Positions 1 through 10,600 of a stretch of 64,000 nt of DNA are shown piece by piece. The DNA lies in assembly GCA_934045075.1 (NCBI GenBank), contig OW203722.1:15984986-16048985 (forward strand), read 5' to 3'. Both the position numbers and the translations under genes were made by a program. Numbering within the stretch: position 1 is the stretch's first letter; the number at the start of each line of letters is the position of its first letter. Below the pieces are notes generated by a model. The model searched no databases, had not been told where the DNA came from, and saw only the letters and a list, made by a program, of their open reading frames with translations. The DNA is from Yponomeuta sedellus (lineage: Eukaryota; Arthropoda; Insecta; Lepidoptera; Yponomeutidae).

Positions 1-3000
1 TCTTGGGCTAGGCTGAGTCTATAAAGGTGAGCTTGGGTTTGGCAGTGGCCGAATCTCATTCTGTTTAGGGTGGTTATGTATTTCCGGCAGTTTATGTCTT
101 TTTTCCGATGGTACCAAGGTTGGGCGGGCGGGCTTCCTTGGATGTCTCTATACCAGCTTCCTTTCTCTTTACTGATCTCATTCCAGTAGTTGCACCATAT
201 TGCTTTCAGATTCTCATTCAGATGAACATGGAGATCAGTAAATGGCAATTTGAGGTCTGTAGAGTGATCCTCGTCAGGGTCCAGATTTGCAGCTCGATCG
301 ACGACTTCATTTCCAGTGATACCCCGGTGAGCAGGTACCCACATTAACTTAACTACCTTACCACTAACTAACAAACTATTTAACAAATTCTTTATATTAT
401 AGATGAGATAATTTACATTATAACGAAGGCAGTTACCTTCTAAAGCTAATAATACACTGAGTGAGTCAGTAAATATAATTATATTACAAGTATCAATATT
501 TTGAACGTAAATTAAAGCTTGATGGATAGCATAAGCTTCGGCGGTAAAAATGCTACATCTAGTGTCAATTTTAAAACATTTAGTTTTCTTTAACTGAGGG
601 TCAAAAAATGCTGAGTTTACCCTATCAACTGTTTTAGAGCCATCAGTATAGATGGAATACAGATGATTATTTTCCAGGAAAGCAAGTAAATCTTGTTGGT
701 TCGTAATGCATGGTTTATGTACAAAATTATTTTTCAATAGAATATCGAGATCCATCCTATAGAGGGGCCACAAATTATCCTGATGCAAATTTTTTGTTAA
801 ATCATTCAAATGTAAAACTATTCTTAATAAGGTTGGTATGTTACCATTTAATATCTGATTAAAATTTGCATAAGGAGCCACTGAATTGCCCAATTCAGTG
901 GCATGCATTGGTAAAATGTGATCTAAGACAACTCTATTATTTTTAGTTAACATTTTCAAACAGAACCTTTCAGCTAGCTGTAGACGTCTAAGATGTAAAG
1001 GGGGAATGCAAGCCTCACATTGCATTGCATTAATTGGAGTAGAGCACATAGCCCCTGTAATAATTCTCAAAGCTTTATTCTGAATAACTTCTAATTTCTT
1101 CAGCAAAGCAAGGCTTGCCCCCATATAAGCAATTGAGCTATAATCGAAATGGCTGCGCATAATGCTCTTATATAACATAGATAATATTTTTGGGTCAGAC
1201 CCCCAATGTACTCCTGCCAGAGACCGAAGTATATTAAGGGCTTTGGAGGCGTTTTTGATGATATAATTTATGTGAGATTCAAATGTTAGCCTATGATCCA
1301 GCAATATACCAAGAAACTTCTTTTCTTTCAACCAAGGTATAGGGAGATTATTGTATTCTACCAAACTATTACAAGGAGAAAGCCTTTTGGAGAAAAGCAT
1401 AGCTCCACTCTTTAATGGATTTATAACCAATTTGAGCTTATTAAAATAATAATTATGCACTTGAGAGAGGGCTAAATTTAAATTATTTACAGCTATATTT
1501 ACATCCTTATGTACAGAGTATATTAACAAATCATCTGCATACTGCAGGAATTGAACTCCAGTCTGGGTCAGATATTTATTTATCTGAGATGTATAAATAT
1601 TGTACAATAAAGGGGATATGGTTGCTCCTTGCATAGTACCTTTAAAAACTTGTCCTGGTCCGTGTAGTATGTTGTTAAATTTAACATACATAGTCCTATC
1701 ATAAAGAAAATGAAATATCCATTTACAGACATGTCCTGGCATACCAATCTCTGATAAAATTCCTGCCAATACAGATGGATCAACATTATCAAAAGCTCCC
1801 TGTACATCAAGAAATGCACATACGGTGGCTGATTGGCTGTGAAAGGAATTCCTGATGTCAGAGATGAGTGAAGTAAAGCTCTCTGTAGCACTACGACCCT
1901 TCCTGAAGCCGAATTGCTGCTCTGGTAAGATTTTATTCTGCTCTACGTAATGGTCTAATCTGGTTTTAAGCATAAACTCAAACAATTTACCTACACATGA
2001 GGATAAAGAAATTGGTCTATATGAATTAAAGTCATCACTAGACTTGTCTGGTTTCAATATAGGAATAACGCATTGTGTTTTCCAAGCTTCAGGAATGGAC
2101 TGAGTCATCCACAATACATTGTACATTTCCAATAACGATTTTTGGGCATCAACATGCATGTTCCTAATAAGCTTGTAAGGAATGTCATCTAATCCTGGGG
2201 TTGTATCTTTTCTATATTTGATAGCAAATGTGAATTCTGCAAAGGAAAATGGTTCTGAAAGATGAGCACAATTACTATTCCCTGTGTTATTAAAGATTTC
2301 ATTTAATGAGTTTATGTCTATGTTTTTTTCAGGAGGATACGGTGGAGCATATTTATCAATGAAGGCTGGAATCCATTCGTCGTTTTTGGGCATTTTGGGT
2401 AATGTTACACGTTTGAATCTTTTGATGTAATTCCAAATAGTGCTTATAGGTGTATACCTGTTAAAAGATTCAACTAATTTAGTCCATCCGTATTTCTTCT
2501 TTTCTTTTAATAATCTTTTTTTAAAAGCATTTAATTTTTTATATTCAATGTAACTCGACATATTACCATTACTTCTATACATATTTAGAGCTTCTTTACT
2601 TTTATTAACAGCATCTGAGCATTCATTGTCCCACCAAGGAACAGGCTTTTTAATGACAATGCTATTAGTTTTCCTTAGCTTTGGAATAGTGACATCTTTA
2701 ATCTGATTAAGTTCTTCGCAAAAATCATTGTAAGTTTTGACTGGGTTACTACTGTCTATATTAAATTGCCCTAATATTCTCTCTGTTTCAGATGCATAAG
2801 CCTGCCAATCTGCTTTATTATAAAGATATCGATCAGCGGAATTACCAATATCGTATTTATGAATTGTGGTGTGAATTGTTATAACTGTTGGAAAATGATA
2901 GCTGCCCATCGCATCATCATGAACTGTCCACTCGCAAAGAGGAGCAACAGAAGGACTGACAGAAGAAATATCAATTGCAGAAGGCATTTTAGAAGGACTA

Positions 3001-3539
3001 CCTACAGTGGTAGGAAAACCAGTGTTTAATATACATAGATCATACTCATCGAGTGTGTTATAGATCTCATTACCGCGAGAGTTAGACCTCAAACACCCAA
3101 AAGCGACGTGATGGGCGTTGAGATCGCCCGAAAAAAGCATTGGTTTCGGTAACATATTCAAAATCTGTTTGAGTCTTCTGCACTGAAATCTACGGTTATC
3201 CTTAGGAGGCGGTATATAACTACAGAGAATTGATAAATTACCAGCATTGGTTTGTAAGATTATTGCAGCAGAATGCATAAAATTGTAAAAAGGAACAGAG
3301 ACAGTAGAGAATTTCAAATTGGATTTAACTAAAATTGCTACACCTCCTCGTCCATCTTTCCCGTCTTGTCGAATTATATTGTAATTAGGAATATTAAAAG
3401 TGCTATTGTTCCTAAGCCAAGTCTCATTTAAAAGACAAACGTCTACATCATTATTTAATAAAAATGAAATTAATAATGGCTTCTTGTTAATAACTCCTTC
3501 TACATTAAACTGTACTATTGTAATAAATGATTTATCCAT
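1..3539 (-). CDS. Retrotransposon ORF2: endonuclease, reverse transcriptase, RNase H (C-terminus cut by window edge)
   Basis: Reading from the ATG at 3539 downward the frame is open for 1179 codons to base 1. The ATG overlaps the end of ORF1 by 8 nt, as is usual for coupled translation in this class. Residues about 1-215 are an APE-type endonuclease: NETWL holds the catalytic Glu, SGDLNAHH the Asp/Asn pair, then a SAIDIS motif and a GSYHFP segment in place of the usual SDH. A reverse transcriptase follows, with PGLDDIPYK, SYRPISL, QFGFRKGRS, FLDVQGAFD and YADDLLIYS (about residue 666, bases 1530-1541). RNase H follows from about residue 960, with YTDGSK, TAEAYAIHQAL, FTDSLSVL and WVPAHRGITGNEVVDRAA. 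The last visible residues, RMRFGHCQTQAHL, match the Cys/His-containing tail seen in I-type elements. Confidence 0.93.
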   Translation of the reverse strand, partial: MDKSFITIVQFNVEGVINKKPLLISFLLNNDVDVCLLNETWLRNNSTFNIPNYNIIRQDGKDGRGGVAILVKSNLKFSTVSVPFYNFMHSAAIILQTNAGNLSILCSYIPPPKDNRRFQCRRLKQILNMLPKPMLFSGDLNAHHVAFGCLRSNSRGNEIYNTLDEYDLCILNTGFPTTVGSPSKMPSAIDISSVSPSVAPLCEWTVHDDAMGSYHFPTVITIHTTIHKYDIGNSADRYLYNKADWQAYASETERILGQFNIDSSNPVKTYNDFCEELNQIKDVTIPKLRKTNSIVIKKPVPWWDNECSDAVNKSKEALNMYRSNGNMSSYIEYKKLNAFKKRLLKEKKKYGWTKLVESFNRYTPISTIWNYIKRFKRVTLPKMPKNDEWIPAFIDKYAPPYPPEKNIDINSLNEIFNNTGNSNCAHLSEPFSFAEFTFAIKYRKDTTPGLDDIPYKLIRNMHVDAQKSLLEMYNVLWMTQSIPEAWKTQCVIPILKPDKSSDDFNSYRPISLSSCVGKLFEFMLKTRLDHYVEQNKILPEQQFGFRKGRSATESFTSLISDIRNSFHSQSATVCAFLDVQGAFDNVDPSVLAGILSEIGMPGHVCKWIFHFLYDRTMYVKFNNILHGPGQVFKGTMQGATISPLLYNIYTSQINKYLTQTGVQFLQYADDLLIYSVHKDVNIAVNNLNLALSQVHNYYFNKLKLVINPLKSGAMLFSKRLSPCNSLVEYNNLPIPWLKEKKFLGILLDHRLTFESHINYIIKNASKALNILRSLAGVHWGSDPKILSMLYKSIMRSHFDYSSIAYMGASLALLKKLEVIQNKALRIITGAMCSTPINAMQCEACIPPLHLRRLQLAERFCLKMLTKNNRVVLDHILPMHATELGNSVAPYANFNQILNGNIPTLLRIVLHLNDLTKNLHQDNLWPLYRMDLDILLKNNFVHKPCITNQQDLLAFLENNHLYSIYTDGSKTVDRVNSAFFDPQLKKTKCFKIDTRCSIFTAEAYAIHQALIYVQNIDTCNIIIFTDSLSVLLALEGNCLRYNVNYLIYNIKNLLNSLLVSGKVVKLMWVPAHRGITGNEVVDRAANLDPDEDHSTDLKLPFTDLHVHLNENLKAIWCNYWNEISKEKGSWYRDIQGSPPAQPWYHRKKDINCRKYITTLNRMRFGHCQTQAHLYRLSLAQ

Positions 3540-4698
3540 TATTCTGTAGTGATTTAATCAACACTTCCTGCACAATGGAAGCATTGATTTTGGGCAAATT
3601 ACCATTCGCCAATGTTACCAAAGCTCCTACCAAACCATTTAAGATGAAGTCGCTCTTGACTATTTCTTTGACTAAATTTGAATTTGAGATCACAAGTTGT
3701 GGAGGTTCTGTTACTATGGGTTTTGTGGGAGCCTTAGCAATCATTGGCGAAGGCTTGGCTTTCAGTGGAGGGAAGTTCGAGTTGTAGTTTTTGACAATAT
3801 TGTCTTGTTTTTTGGCTGAAGCAGCAATTTTTGCATAGTTAGTCCTATTAACATGTTCTTCTAACTTGTTTTTTTTAACTGGACAGTCTCTGGAAATTGC
3901 CAAGTGAGGCCCTTGGCAGTTGATACATTTCAATTCATCCTCTTTGTCGCATTTTGTGAAGTGGTGCTCACCAGAGCAGATAGAGCACTTCTGCAGTCCT
4001 TTACAGAACTTCGCTCCATGGTTAAATCTGAAGCACTTAAAGCACTGCAGAAGTGGTGCTCTGTACTCATTGACCTTAAATCTATACAGATCTAGGTATA
4101 CATACTCCGGTAGTGTCTGTGACAAGAAAGTCACAGACACTGAACTGTACGGAACAATTTCTCCGTTGACCTTGCGGGTAAAGCGCCTTACGCCTACAAT
4201 TTCAAATTCTGCTGCAAGTTTCTTAAACAGTTCTTCATTCGTGATACTTGTTGGAACGAAGCGAAGGACCCCAATAGTCTCTACAGACCTCGCGGGAATA
4301 TAGGCTCTAAAGCCCTGTTTCTTCAGCAGTTCGTCATTCGTCAGGAAGTTGTTCGCATTGGAAGCTTGTCCAAAGCACACACCAATTTTATTAGCATTGA
4401 TGCGCTTGATGCCCACCACGCCCTTGACGTCATTTTTGAAGATCGTGTTTAGCTGGTCAGGGTTTTTATTACCAATTCTGCCATTTTCGGATTCAACAAA
4501 GGCAATGAATTCATCGCTCACCAAATTTTCCGCGTACAGCCGCCTGTAACCTGGTTTCAGATATGGCTTGAATCCATCATCCTGCTGCTGCTCGCCGTGA
4601 TGTTCGCGTCCATGGTCCTCAGTTCGCCCCCTCTTTAATTTGGGAGGAGGTTCATCCTCGGAAAGCCCAGGGGGCTTTGCCCCCGGGCGATCTTTCAT
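3532..4698 (-). CDS. Retrotransposon ORF1: gag-like nucleic-acid-binding protein
   Basis: 388 residues. In elements of this class ORF1p coats the element RNA and forms the cytoplasmic RNP. Three zinc knuckles are visible at C219-C232, C238-C250 and C258-C272, the standard trio of Jockey/I ORF1 proteins. The region before them (about residues 90-210) has the spacing of an RRM-like PRE_C2HC domain, with the segment TIGVLRFVPTSITNEELFKK. The N-terminus is Lys/Arg/Asp-rich and disordered. The stop codon (3532-3534) overlaps the ORF2 start. No internal stop was seen. Confidence 0.93.
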   Translation of the reverse strand: MKDRPGAKPPGLSEDEPPPKLKRGRTEDHGREHHGEQQQDDGFKPYLKPGYRRLYAENLVSDEFIAFVESENGRIGNKNPDQLNTIFKNDVKGVVGIKRINANKIGVCFGQASNANNFLTNDELLKKQGFRAYIPARSVETIGVLRFVPTSITNEELFKKLAAEFEIVGVRRFTRKVNGEIVPYSSVSVTFLSQTLPEYVYLDLYRFKVNEYRAPLLQCFKCFRFNHGAKFCKGLQKCSICSGEHHFTKCDKEDELKCINCQGPHLAISRDCPVKKNKLEEHVNRTNYAKIAASAKKQDNIVKNYNSNFPPLKAKPSPMIAKAPTKPIVTEPPQLVISNSNLVKEIVKSDFILNGLVGALVTLANGNLPKINASIVQEVLIKSLQNNG

Positions 4699-4849
4699 CT
4701 CGCCGAACCTAACGACGATGTTTTAAATACTTTTAGCGTAAGTTTATCGAGTTTTAACAATTTTCAGAAATATTATTGAAAAATTTTCAAAAAACGCGCC
4801 TATCCTCTTCAAAAGCCCGCCAAAAAAAAACATTTCATTCATTCCATTC

Positions 4850-4932
4850 CTTCCACAGAACAGAGACAGAGACAGATTTTGATTCATTCATTGTCAATTT
4901 GTCATTCATTCATTCATTCATTCATTCATGTG
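4850..4932. repeat. (ATTC)n microsatellite in the VMA21 upstream region
   Basis: Reiterated attc/cattc units, including at least six in a row at 4904-4930, lie between the retrotransposon 5' end and the VMA21 start. They may be part of the VMA21 5' UTR or promoter. A GAGACA repeat precedes the main block. Confidence 0.8.
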
Positions 4933-4991
4933 ATCGATGAGCTTTTTCCTCGATTTTCTCAACTTTATTTCTTTTCATTTTGAGTTTTATA

Positions 4992-5358
4992 ATGATTGAA
5001 GGCCGTGCCAATGTAAGTATTACTAACCGTTACTTGAACATAAATAAGTGTGTAATCTGAATATAAGTACCAGAAGTCTAATCAGACCAACCCGCCTTTG
5101 TTACAGGAACTGCCCGATTTTCAGGTTTTCATGACAGTAATAAGGTACTGTTTATTCATTATCATAGTTCCTGTTCTCTCCTTCTTTGTGGCGAAGCTCA
5201 TATTGTTTGATGGCATCCTTCAGCTCTCACCTGTTTCGAGCAGTGTCTATGCTGCAGTGGTTGCAGTCATTATCTTACATGTCACTCTAGGTGCATATAT
5301 ATACCGAGCGTACATCGAAGCGGGCGACAAACCCTCCAAGCCGGTCAAGAAAGATTAA
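4992..5358 (+). CDS. VMA21: VMA21-like V-ATPase assembly integral membrane protein (2 exons)
   Basis: Exons 4992-5012 (ATG plus six codons, donor GTAAGT) and 5107-5358 (acceptor TTACAG, phase 0) give 90 residues, close to the family's usual 90-105. VMA21 is an ER chaperone that assembles the proton-pumping V0 sector of the V-ATPase. Two hydrophobic segments are visible: residues about 15-38 (containing VPVLSFFVAKLILF) and about 54-76 (containing HVTLGAYIYRAY). The second matches the family signature of fly and human VMA21. The tail is basic (PVKKD), compatible with ER retrieval by a dilysine-like signal. The next gene, EXD1, starts 49 nt after the stop on the same strand. The divergent retrotransposon 5' end lies within about 300 bp upstream. 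Confidence 0.9.
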
Positions 5359-5407
5359 TTAAATATCTCAACTAAGTTTATACATTTGTCGATTAAGTGA
5401 AATCAGA

Positions 5408-6707
5408 ATGGATAATATGTACATGAAAGGTGATCTCTTGCAAGTTCATACTAAGGACAATGAAATAGTCGAAGGAAGATTCTACAGCATGAACAGTGAC
5501 AAAACCAGAATTACCCTGTATGGCGTTAAGGACTTGGCCCAAGCTAGTGATGGTGGTGTAAATCATTACTATGGTTCTGAGGTCCACAACATAGTAAAGC
5601 TCAAGGATCCAGAAGACCTTGCAAACACTGTCCAGAAACATCTCAAGATATCACAAAAGCAATGTGAGAATGTAATAAAGATTTCAAAGAAGTATATTTT
5701 TATCAATCAGGTTGATAACAGTTTCCATGAAGCTTTGGAAGATTTGAAAGAGTACAGTTATATTGCAGTTAGCTCTGATGGTGCTAGCATGGGACGTAAA
5801 TGCAAGATGCCATTTTTGGTTGTGTCCTCTCCTCACCAAATCTACATTTTTGACATCCAGGTCATGCAGTACCATGCATTTGAAGCTGGTCTAAGGGATA
5901 TTCTACAAAGTGACCACCCTAAAAAGATTGTCCATGACTGCAGGACGCTATCAGACTGTTTGTCCCACAAACATAATGTAGAGTTGAAGTCTGTGTTTGA
6001 TACTCAGGTTGGTTTCAGACTGATTTTAACCTTATTCCCACATGATTATATTTTTTTTGTTGCACTAACCCGAACTGAGGACAATTTCAAAAACCTATTT
6101 AGAGGCTAAAAATTCCGCCGATGCCAGTTAGCCAGAAGTCGCGGATTCTAGTCCCGGCATGGGCGGAATTTTTAGCCTCCAAATAGGTTCTTATTCACAC
6201 ATTTTGCTAACATTTAATAATGTGAAATTGATGGAAATACTTCACTATTTTAGGTGGGAGATATTATTATCACAAAGAATAAGTCTGGACGCCTGCCCAA
6301 TCAAGTGAAAACTTTACAAGAGTGTCTCAATACCTACTTAGGTCTGCCCCCGAGCACTGTTGATGAAAAGGTTTGCAATTTGTTTCCATGAAAGTTTTGG
6401 TGTCCTTTGTTGGACGTAAGTTGAGTTAGATACATAGGTATTTAATAAAATATGTTTGTTTCAGCTCGATATACTGCAATGTACTGAACGACCCTTATCA
6501 TCAGCCATAAAAGATGTACTAGCTAAAAACATATCATATCTGCATCTTCTATCAGAAATAATCAATGATGAGATGTCACTACCCTTCCTGAGGGGAGTGG
6601 AATGCTACATGGAAAACCTGCGCTCCTGTGATGATTTCAAGGCCTGGCAGCTCTGTGGAAAACTCAACCAAATGCCCAAAGAGTTTAAGAGTGCAATTGA
6701 ATATTAA
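5408..6707 (+). CDS. EXD1: EXD1-like protein, piRNA-pathway RNA adaptor (3 exons)
   Basis: Exons 5408-6007, 6254-6370 and 6465-6707, all phase 0, give 319 residues. An Sm/Lsm-like fold covers residues about 1-65 (MYMKGDLLQVHTKDNEIVEG). A DEDD-type 3'-5' exonuclease fold follows at about 85-290. The active site looks degenerate: the usual DxE at the first motif reads S122-x-D124 (SSDGASMGR), D177 is kept in VHDCRTLSD, and the last motif has N261 instead of Asp (LAKNISYL). Published work on silkworm and mouse EXD1 describes an inactive exonuclease acting as an RNA adaptor with TDRD12 in piRNA biogenesis, and this sequence fits that. The first donor (CAG/GTTGGT) is not a strong consensus. Intron 1 carries a tRNA-like SINE fragment. 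The polyadenylation signal is at 6741. Confidence 0.9.
6058..6191 (-). mobile_element. Family-T SINE fragment (foldback form) in EXD1 intron 1
   Basis: A short copy of the tRNA-like repeat family described at 10906. It starts tgcactaaccc, has both ends of the 'cctatttagaggctaaaaattcc' unit facing each other, and has little tRNA-like sequence left between the arms. It begins 51 bp after the EXD1 exon 1 donor. Confidence 0.8.
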
Positions 6708-6740
6708 GTTATTTTCTATAGACATTCCATTACCGAGCAA

Positions 6741-6746
6741 AATAAA
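6741..6746 (+). terminator. EXD1 polyadenylation signal AATAAA
   Basis: First AATAAA after the EXD1 stop, 34 nt downstream. No AATAAA occurs between the VMA21 stop and EXD1, so this may serve both genes. Confidence 0.65.
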
Positions 6747-7670
6747 TGTAGCATAGGATGTTGAATTTGTTTTGTTGTTGATTTTTTATTGCTGTTTAAG
6801 TTATTTGCTTTATTATAATTTCATCACTGCAAATATTGAGTCGGTGTTGCATAGAAAGCATAATATATTGTCACTTTTGGCATATCTTAGGCGTAAGGCC
6901 ATGGATACTTTTAAGTTCTAACTTCCTGTGTACCCAGTTATTAAGTCAGCTAATCAAGTATTCCATATGAAAATGTATGGCTTTTGAAATAGGATGTAAG
7001 GCTTATATTGACATAGCATTTTCATATGTTTAATTGTAAGTACCTACTTTTTATAAACTAGAAACTGCCAGTTTCTGGCTTAAGCTGTAAACCTTAGTGT
7101 TATTTATAAAAGCACTCCTCAAAGCCAGTTTAAATGGTATGTGGTAAAGAAAAAGACTATACCACACATTATTTTAAACTCCATTAGTCTTTTTAAGGAA
7201 CCATGTTTTTATAAGTACCTAACACTTTTAGGATTGTTCTGTCTTATTCTTGAAGTCTGATCTGAATAGATAGACTAATACTTAAGTGTGTACTTGGGAA
7301 GATCTCACTCCAGAAATTAGCAGTTATCAGAACATAATTATACCTATATTTTGAGATAGTATTTATTCAACACCCAATGAGAATGAATTTGTATTGGATT
7401 GATGAATGTCTTAACTACCCTCTATCAAATAAAAAGCTAAAGCTTTTGTCACTTTCAAGCCTTGTCTGAATAAACAATTGAAAATAAGTACTATATCTTT
7501 ATATGAATCTCTAATAAAAGCAGAATATATAGGGTCTACCAAGCATTTTTTTCGTTTTCGAACTAGAGGTAGAAGAAATAGACTAAAGACTAGTAAAAAT
7601 AGATATAATTTATAAACTCTTCACATAGTCACATTTAACAGCTAAATAATTGAAGCATAATCTCTTATTG
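6747..7670. other. Convergent EXD1 / VPS36 3' flanks
   Basis: AT-rich sequence with no ORF or recognised repeat. A minus-strand AATAAA (bases 7367-7362), about 300 nt after the VPS36 stop, is the likely VPS36 polyadenylation signal. The two genes converge here. Confidence 0.5.
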
Positions 7671-10600
7671 CTAGGAAACATTAAGGAAGCGATTGGGGTA
7701 GAAAGCTAGCCCCTCAATGGACTCGTCTCTGCAGGCGAGGCCTAGTCGTTCAGTCGTAAAGAGACGTTCACGCGCGAGCAGTACAGATACGTGGGCCAGT
7801 TGAGACAGCTTCTCTGGCGTTAGGAAGTCGTTCACTTCAAACTGAAAGAGAGGAAAACGTTACTCTTTATTAATCCACTGGGTGAAGACAAAAGAAGGGT
7901 AATTTAATAATAATTATATAAATATATAATAATTTAATGACGGCCTGGGTGGCGCAGCGGTTTGGCACGCTCCTGTACAACCGAAGGTCTCGGCTTCGAT
8001 CCCCGGCCGGATCAACGAAACGAACTTTTCTAGTTTGTCTCTGGTCTTGGATGTTATCTATGTATTTTTTGTATTAAATCTATCGTCGAGTTAGCACCTA
8101 TAATACAAGTCATTTAGTTAGTACGAGTAGTATAGGGCTAATGAGGCACATGCGGTCTGTGTAATATGTCCATGAATATTTATTTAATAAACCAAAAGAC
8201 CTTGGCTCTTCAACGTATTTTGTGGGGCTTTTACTAAGCTGCGTATTCACTCTATTTGTGCACCTACTGTGACCCATTTCATAAAACTACAGTTCATGGT
8301 TTACTCGTAGGTTATTAACGTAGAAGAATATTATTTTTTATTCTACTGTGTATCGCTTGTAGCCCCGGCTAACTGAGCGATCTTAAACGATCACGAAGGT
8401 TAAGCAACATAGGACGTGTTCAGTGCATGGATGGGTGAACGTCTATGCCTAAAGCTAGTGGCATTTTTCCGAGCGGTTCCGTGCTTCGCAATGCACGTTA
8501 AGCAGTTGGTGTCGGCTGCCGTCGATAGATGGCTGTCGTGAAGCAAAGTCGGAGGCCTTAAGGCGGCTTGAAAACTTGTGACAGTAAGATCAGCCACTAG
8601 TCTTGCAAGCTTCCACCAACCCGGACTTGGGCCCCGTGGTGAGGTATGGCCTATACCTTCCTCAGGGAAAAGACCTCTCGATGGGGATATAATGGGTTGA
8701 TGATGAATAGTACTGTGTACACCAGAGCACGTCATGATATAAAATAATAATATGGGGGTCGAAAAACTGAAGTTTATTGAATTATGTATGGTTTTATGAA
8801 ACGCGGTGCATCTGCAACCGCTCTCGGTCCACCGAGAGGACCGAGAACCGGATCGCTAACTAGGCGCAACATTGCACGCTCCGCGCAAAGTGATTCGATT
8901 TGTGTCGGTTTTTATGAAGATCAGAAAAAGGAGTGGATTGTGGGTCGCCATTTGAGCAGTTGCAAGTGCACTGTTTGAATTTCCACACTAATGCCCGGGA
9001 TACACGAGGCTAGTTTTTCAAGCTAGGATAGTAAAAAGTCACGCAGATTTCAGAGGACACAACTTTAGTCCGTCGATAAATTTTATAAGTAGGTACTGCC
9101 TATTTAAGATGTACTTATTTAAAAATACCTACTAATGGAGTGCAATCGAATGTTCTCTACTTTTTTTTTTAGATTTTCAGAAGAAAACATTTACCCGTGT
9201 AATCTTTTGGCGTAGATTTATTTATTTATATAGATGTATCTACCTATCCCAAAATAGTCTAGACTAGGCCTATCCCATGGTGTTAGGATACTGCATATTA
9301 TTTGCATTGGGATTCGGTGCGGCAGGCCGTCACTTCCCGCCATTGAAAATAACCTGGTATACCAGTGGTAACCGGTAAAAGGAGACTCACCAATTCACAA
9401 GTCGCTTTCGCCACCTCCTCGTCCTGCTGAGAGTTCAACTGTAGGACACAAGCACCACTGGGGAACTTCCGAAGAGACATTGGAGCACCAATAGTTTCCA
9501 GCAACCTGAAAGAAAATACAGAGTTTATTAAAAAACGCTTAAGGTGCCGTTACATCTCGGCTGAGTTTCATAAAACTGCAATTCGTACCTACTTTATTAT
9601 GACAAGTCGATGTACATTGCGTAGCAGTCTTCCTACGTCTAAGTCTGGGGTCAATGTACCTTACAATTTACATCGAATTGTCATAGTACCTAAATCTTGA
9701 ATTGTAGTTCTATGAATTAGGCCTTGACACCCGTCTCTTTCGCACATTTCAACAGATTTAATTAAAACTAATGGGTCTTCTTTTGACAAATTATGCAATC
9801 TGGGGCAGTACTAAAATAGTACAGGGGCATTTTTGAAAATTGAACTAAAATTATTAACTTCTTACGCCATGTAGAATAACATTGCTATTGTCGCGTAAGG
9901 CCAGATCATATTTTGTCAAAAGTACACTCGTTATTGTAAAATAATGAAGTAGGTATGTTTGAATTTCATAGCGAGAAAAGTACAATTCGTGGTTTAATAT
10001 TAAAATTAGCAGTACATTACGAACCTAATTATATACTTTTTAATGCACTAACGCGTGCTTAGGACAATTTTAAAAACCTATTTAGAGGCTTAAAAATTCC
10101 ACCCATGCCGGGACTCGAACCCGCGACCTCTGGCTAACCGTGCTAGCGCTCTCTTAACTGAGCTAATGGAGGACTAACCGGCATCAGTGAAATTTCGAAC
10201 CTCTACAATACTCTCTGTATTACAGGCAGAGTCCCGGCATGGGTGGAATTTTTTGCCGCTAAATAGGTTTTTAAAATTACGTTTAACTTGATATTTCGAA
10301 AAACCTATTTAGAGGCTAAAAATTCCACCCATTCCGGGATTCGAACCTGCGACCTCTGGCTATCCGTGCCAGCGCTCTTTCCAACTGAGCCAATGGGCGA
10401 CTCGCCGGCATCAGTGAAATTTCGAACCTCTTTACACTATTCTCTGTATTACGTACAGGCAGCGACATCTGGCTTGATATTTCGCATTTTTTGTGACATG
10501 TGAAAACCCGAAAAGAATATTTATAACGGAGTTTATGTTGAGTTTTCTATGGTGCTAAAACGATATCACTCCAATCTATGTTTTATGCAAGCTCCCCATT

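Larger units (their letters stand above)
1..4840 (-). mobile_element. Non-LTR retrotransposon (I/Jockey-type, RNase H-bearing), 3' end outside window
   Basis: Two overlapping minus-strand ORFs have the standard layout of this class: a gag-like ORF1 with three CCHC knuckles, then an ORF2 with endonuclease, reverse transcriptase and RNase H. No frameshift or stop was found in either ORF within the window, so this looks like a young, perhaps active copy. The 3' UTR, tail and one target-site duplication lie beyond base 1. The 5' boundary is not certain: ORF1 starts at 4698 and the 5' UTR probably ends between about 4740 and 4900, just before the divergent VMA21 gene. Presence of RNase H favours the I group over classical Jockey; the clade is inference. 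Confidence 0.9.

Noticed and set aside
1580..1891. 103-codon minus-strand open frame
   Set aside because: It lies in a different frame inside the reverse transcriptase part of the retrotransposon ORF2, which is open throughout; it is a shadow frame.
7940..8015. tRNA gene in the head of family-B repeats
   Set aside because: The sequence continues into a conserved body and tail repeated six times in the window, which defines a SINE.
8359..8470. Functional 5S rRNA gene
   Set aside because: Only the internal promoter region is recognisable, the 5' and 3' stems do not pair, and a 250-bp SINE body follows.
10100..10175. tRNA genes on the minus strand suggested by box A/box B motifs, here and in the other family-T copies
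   Set aside because: The core folds like a tRNA but position 33 is C instead of U, acceptor pairing is imperfect, and the same core is embedded in a longer dispersed element with TSDs. It is a SINE, not a tRNA gene.
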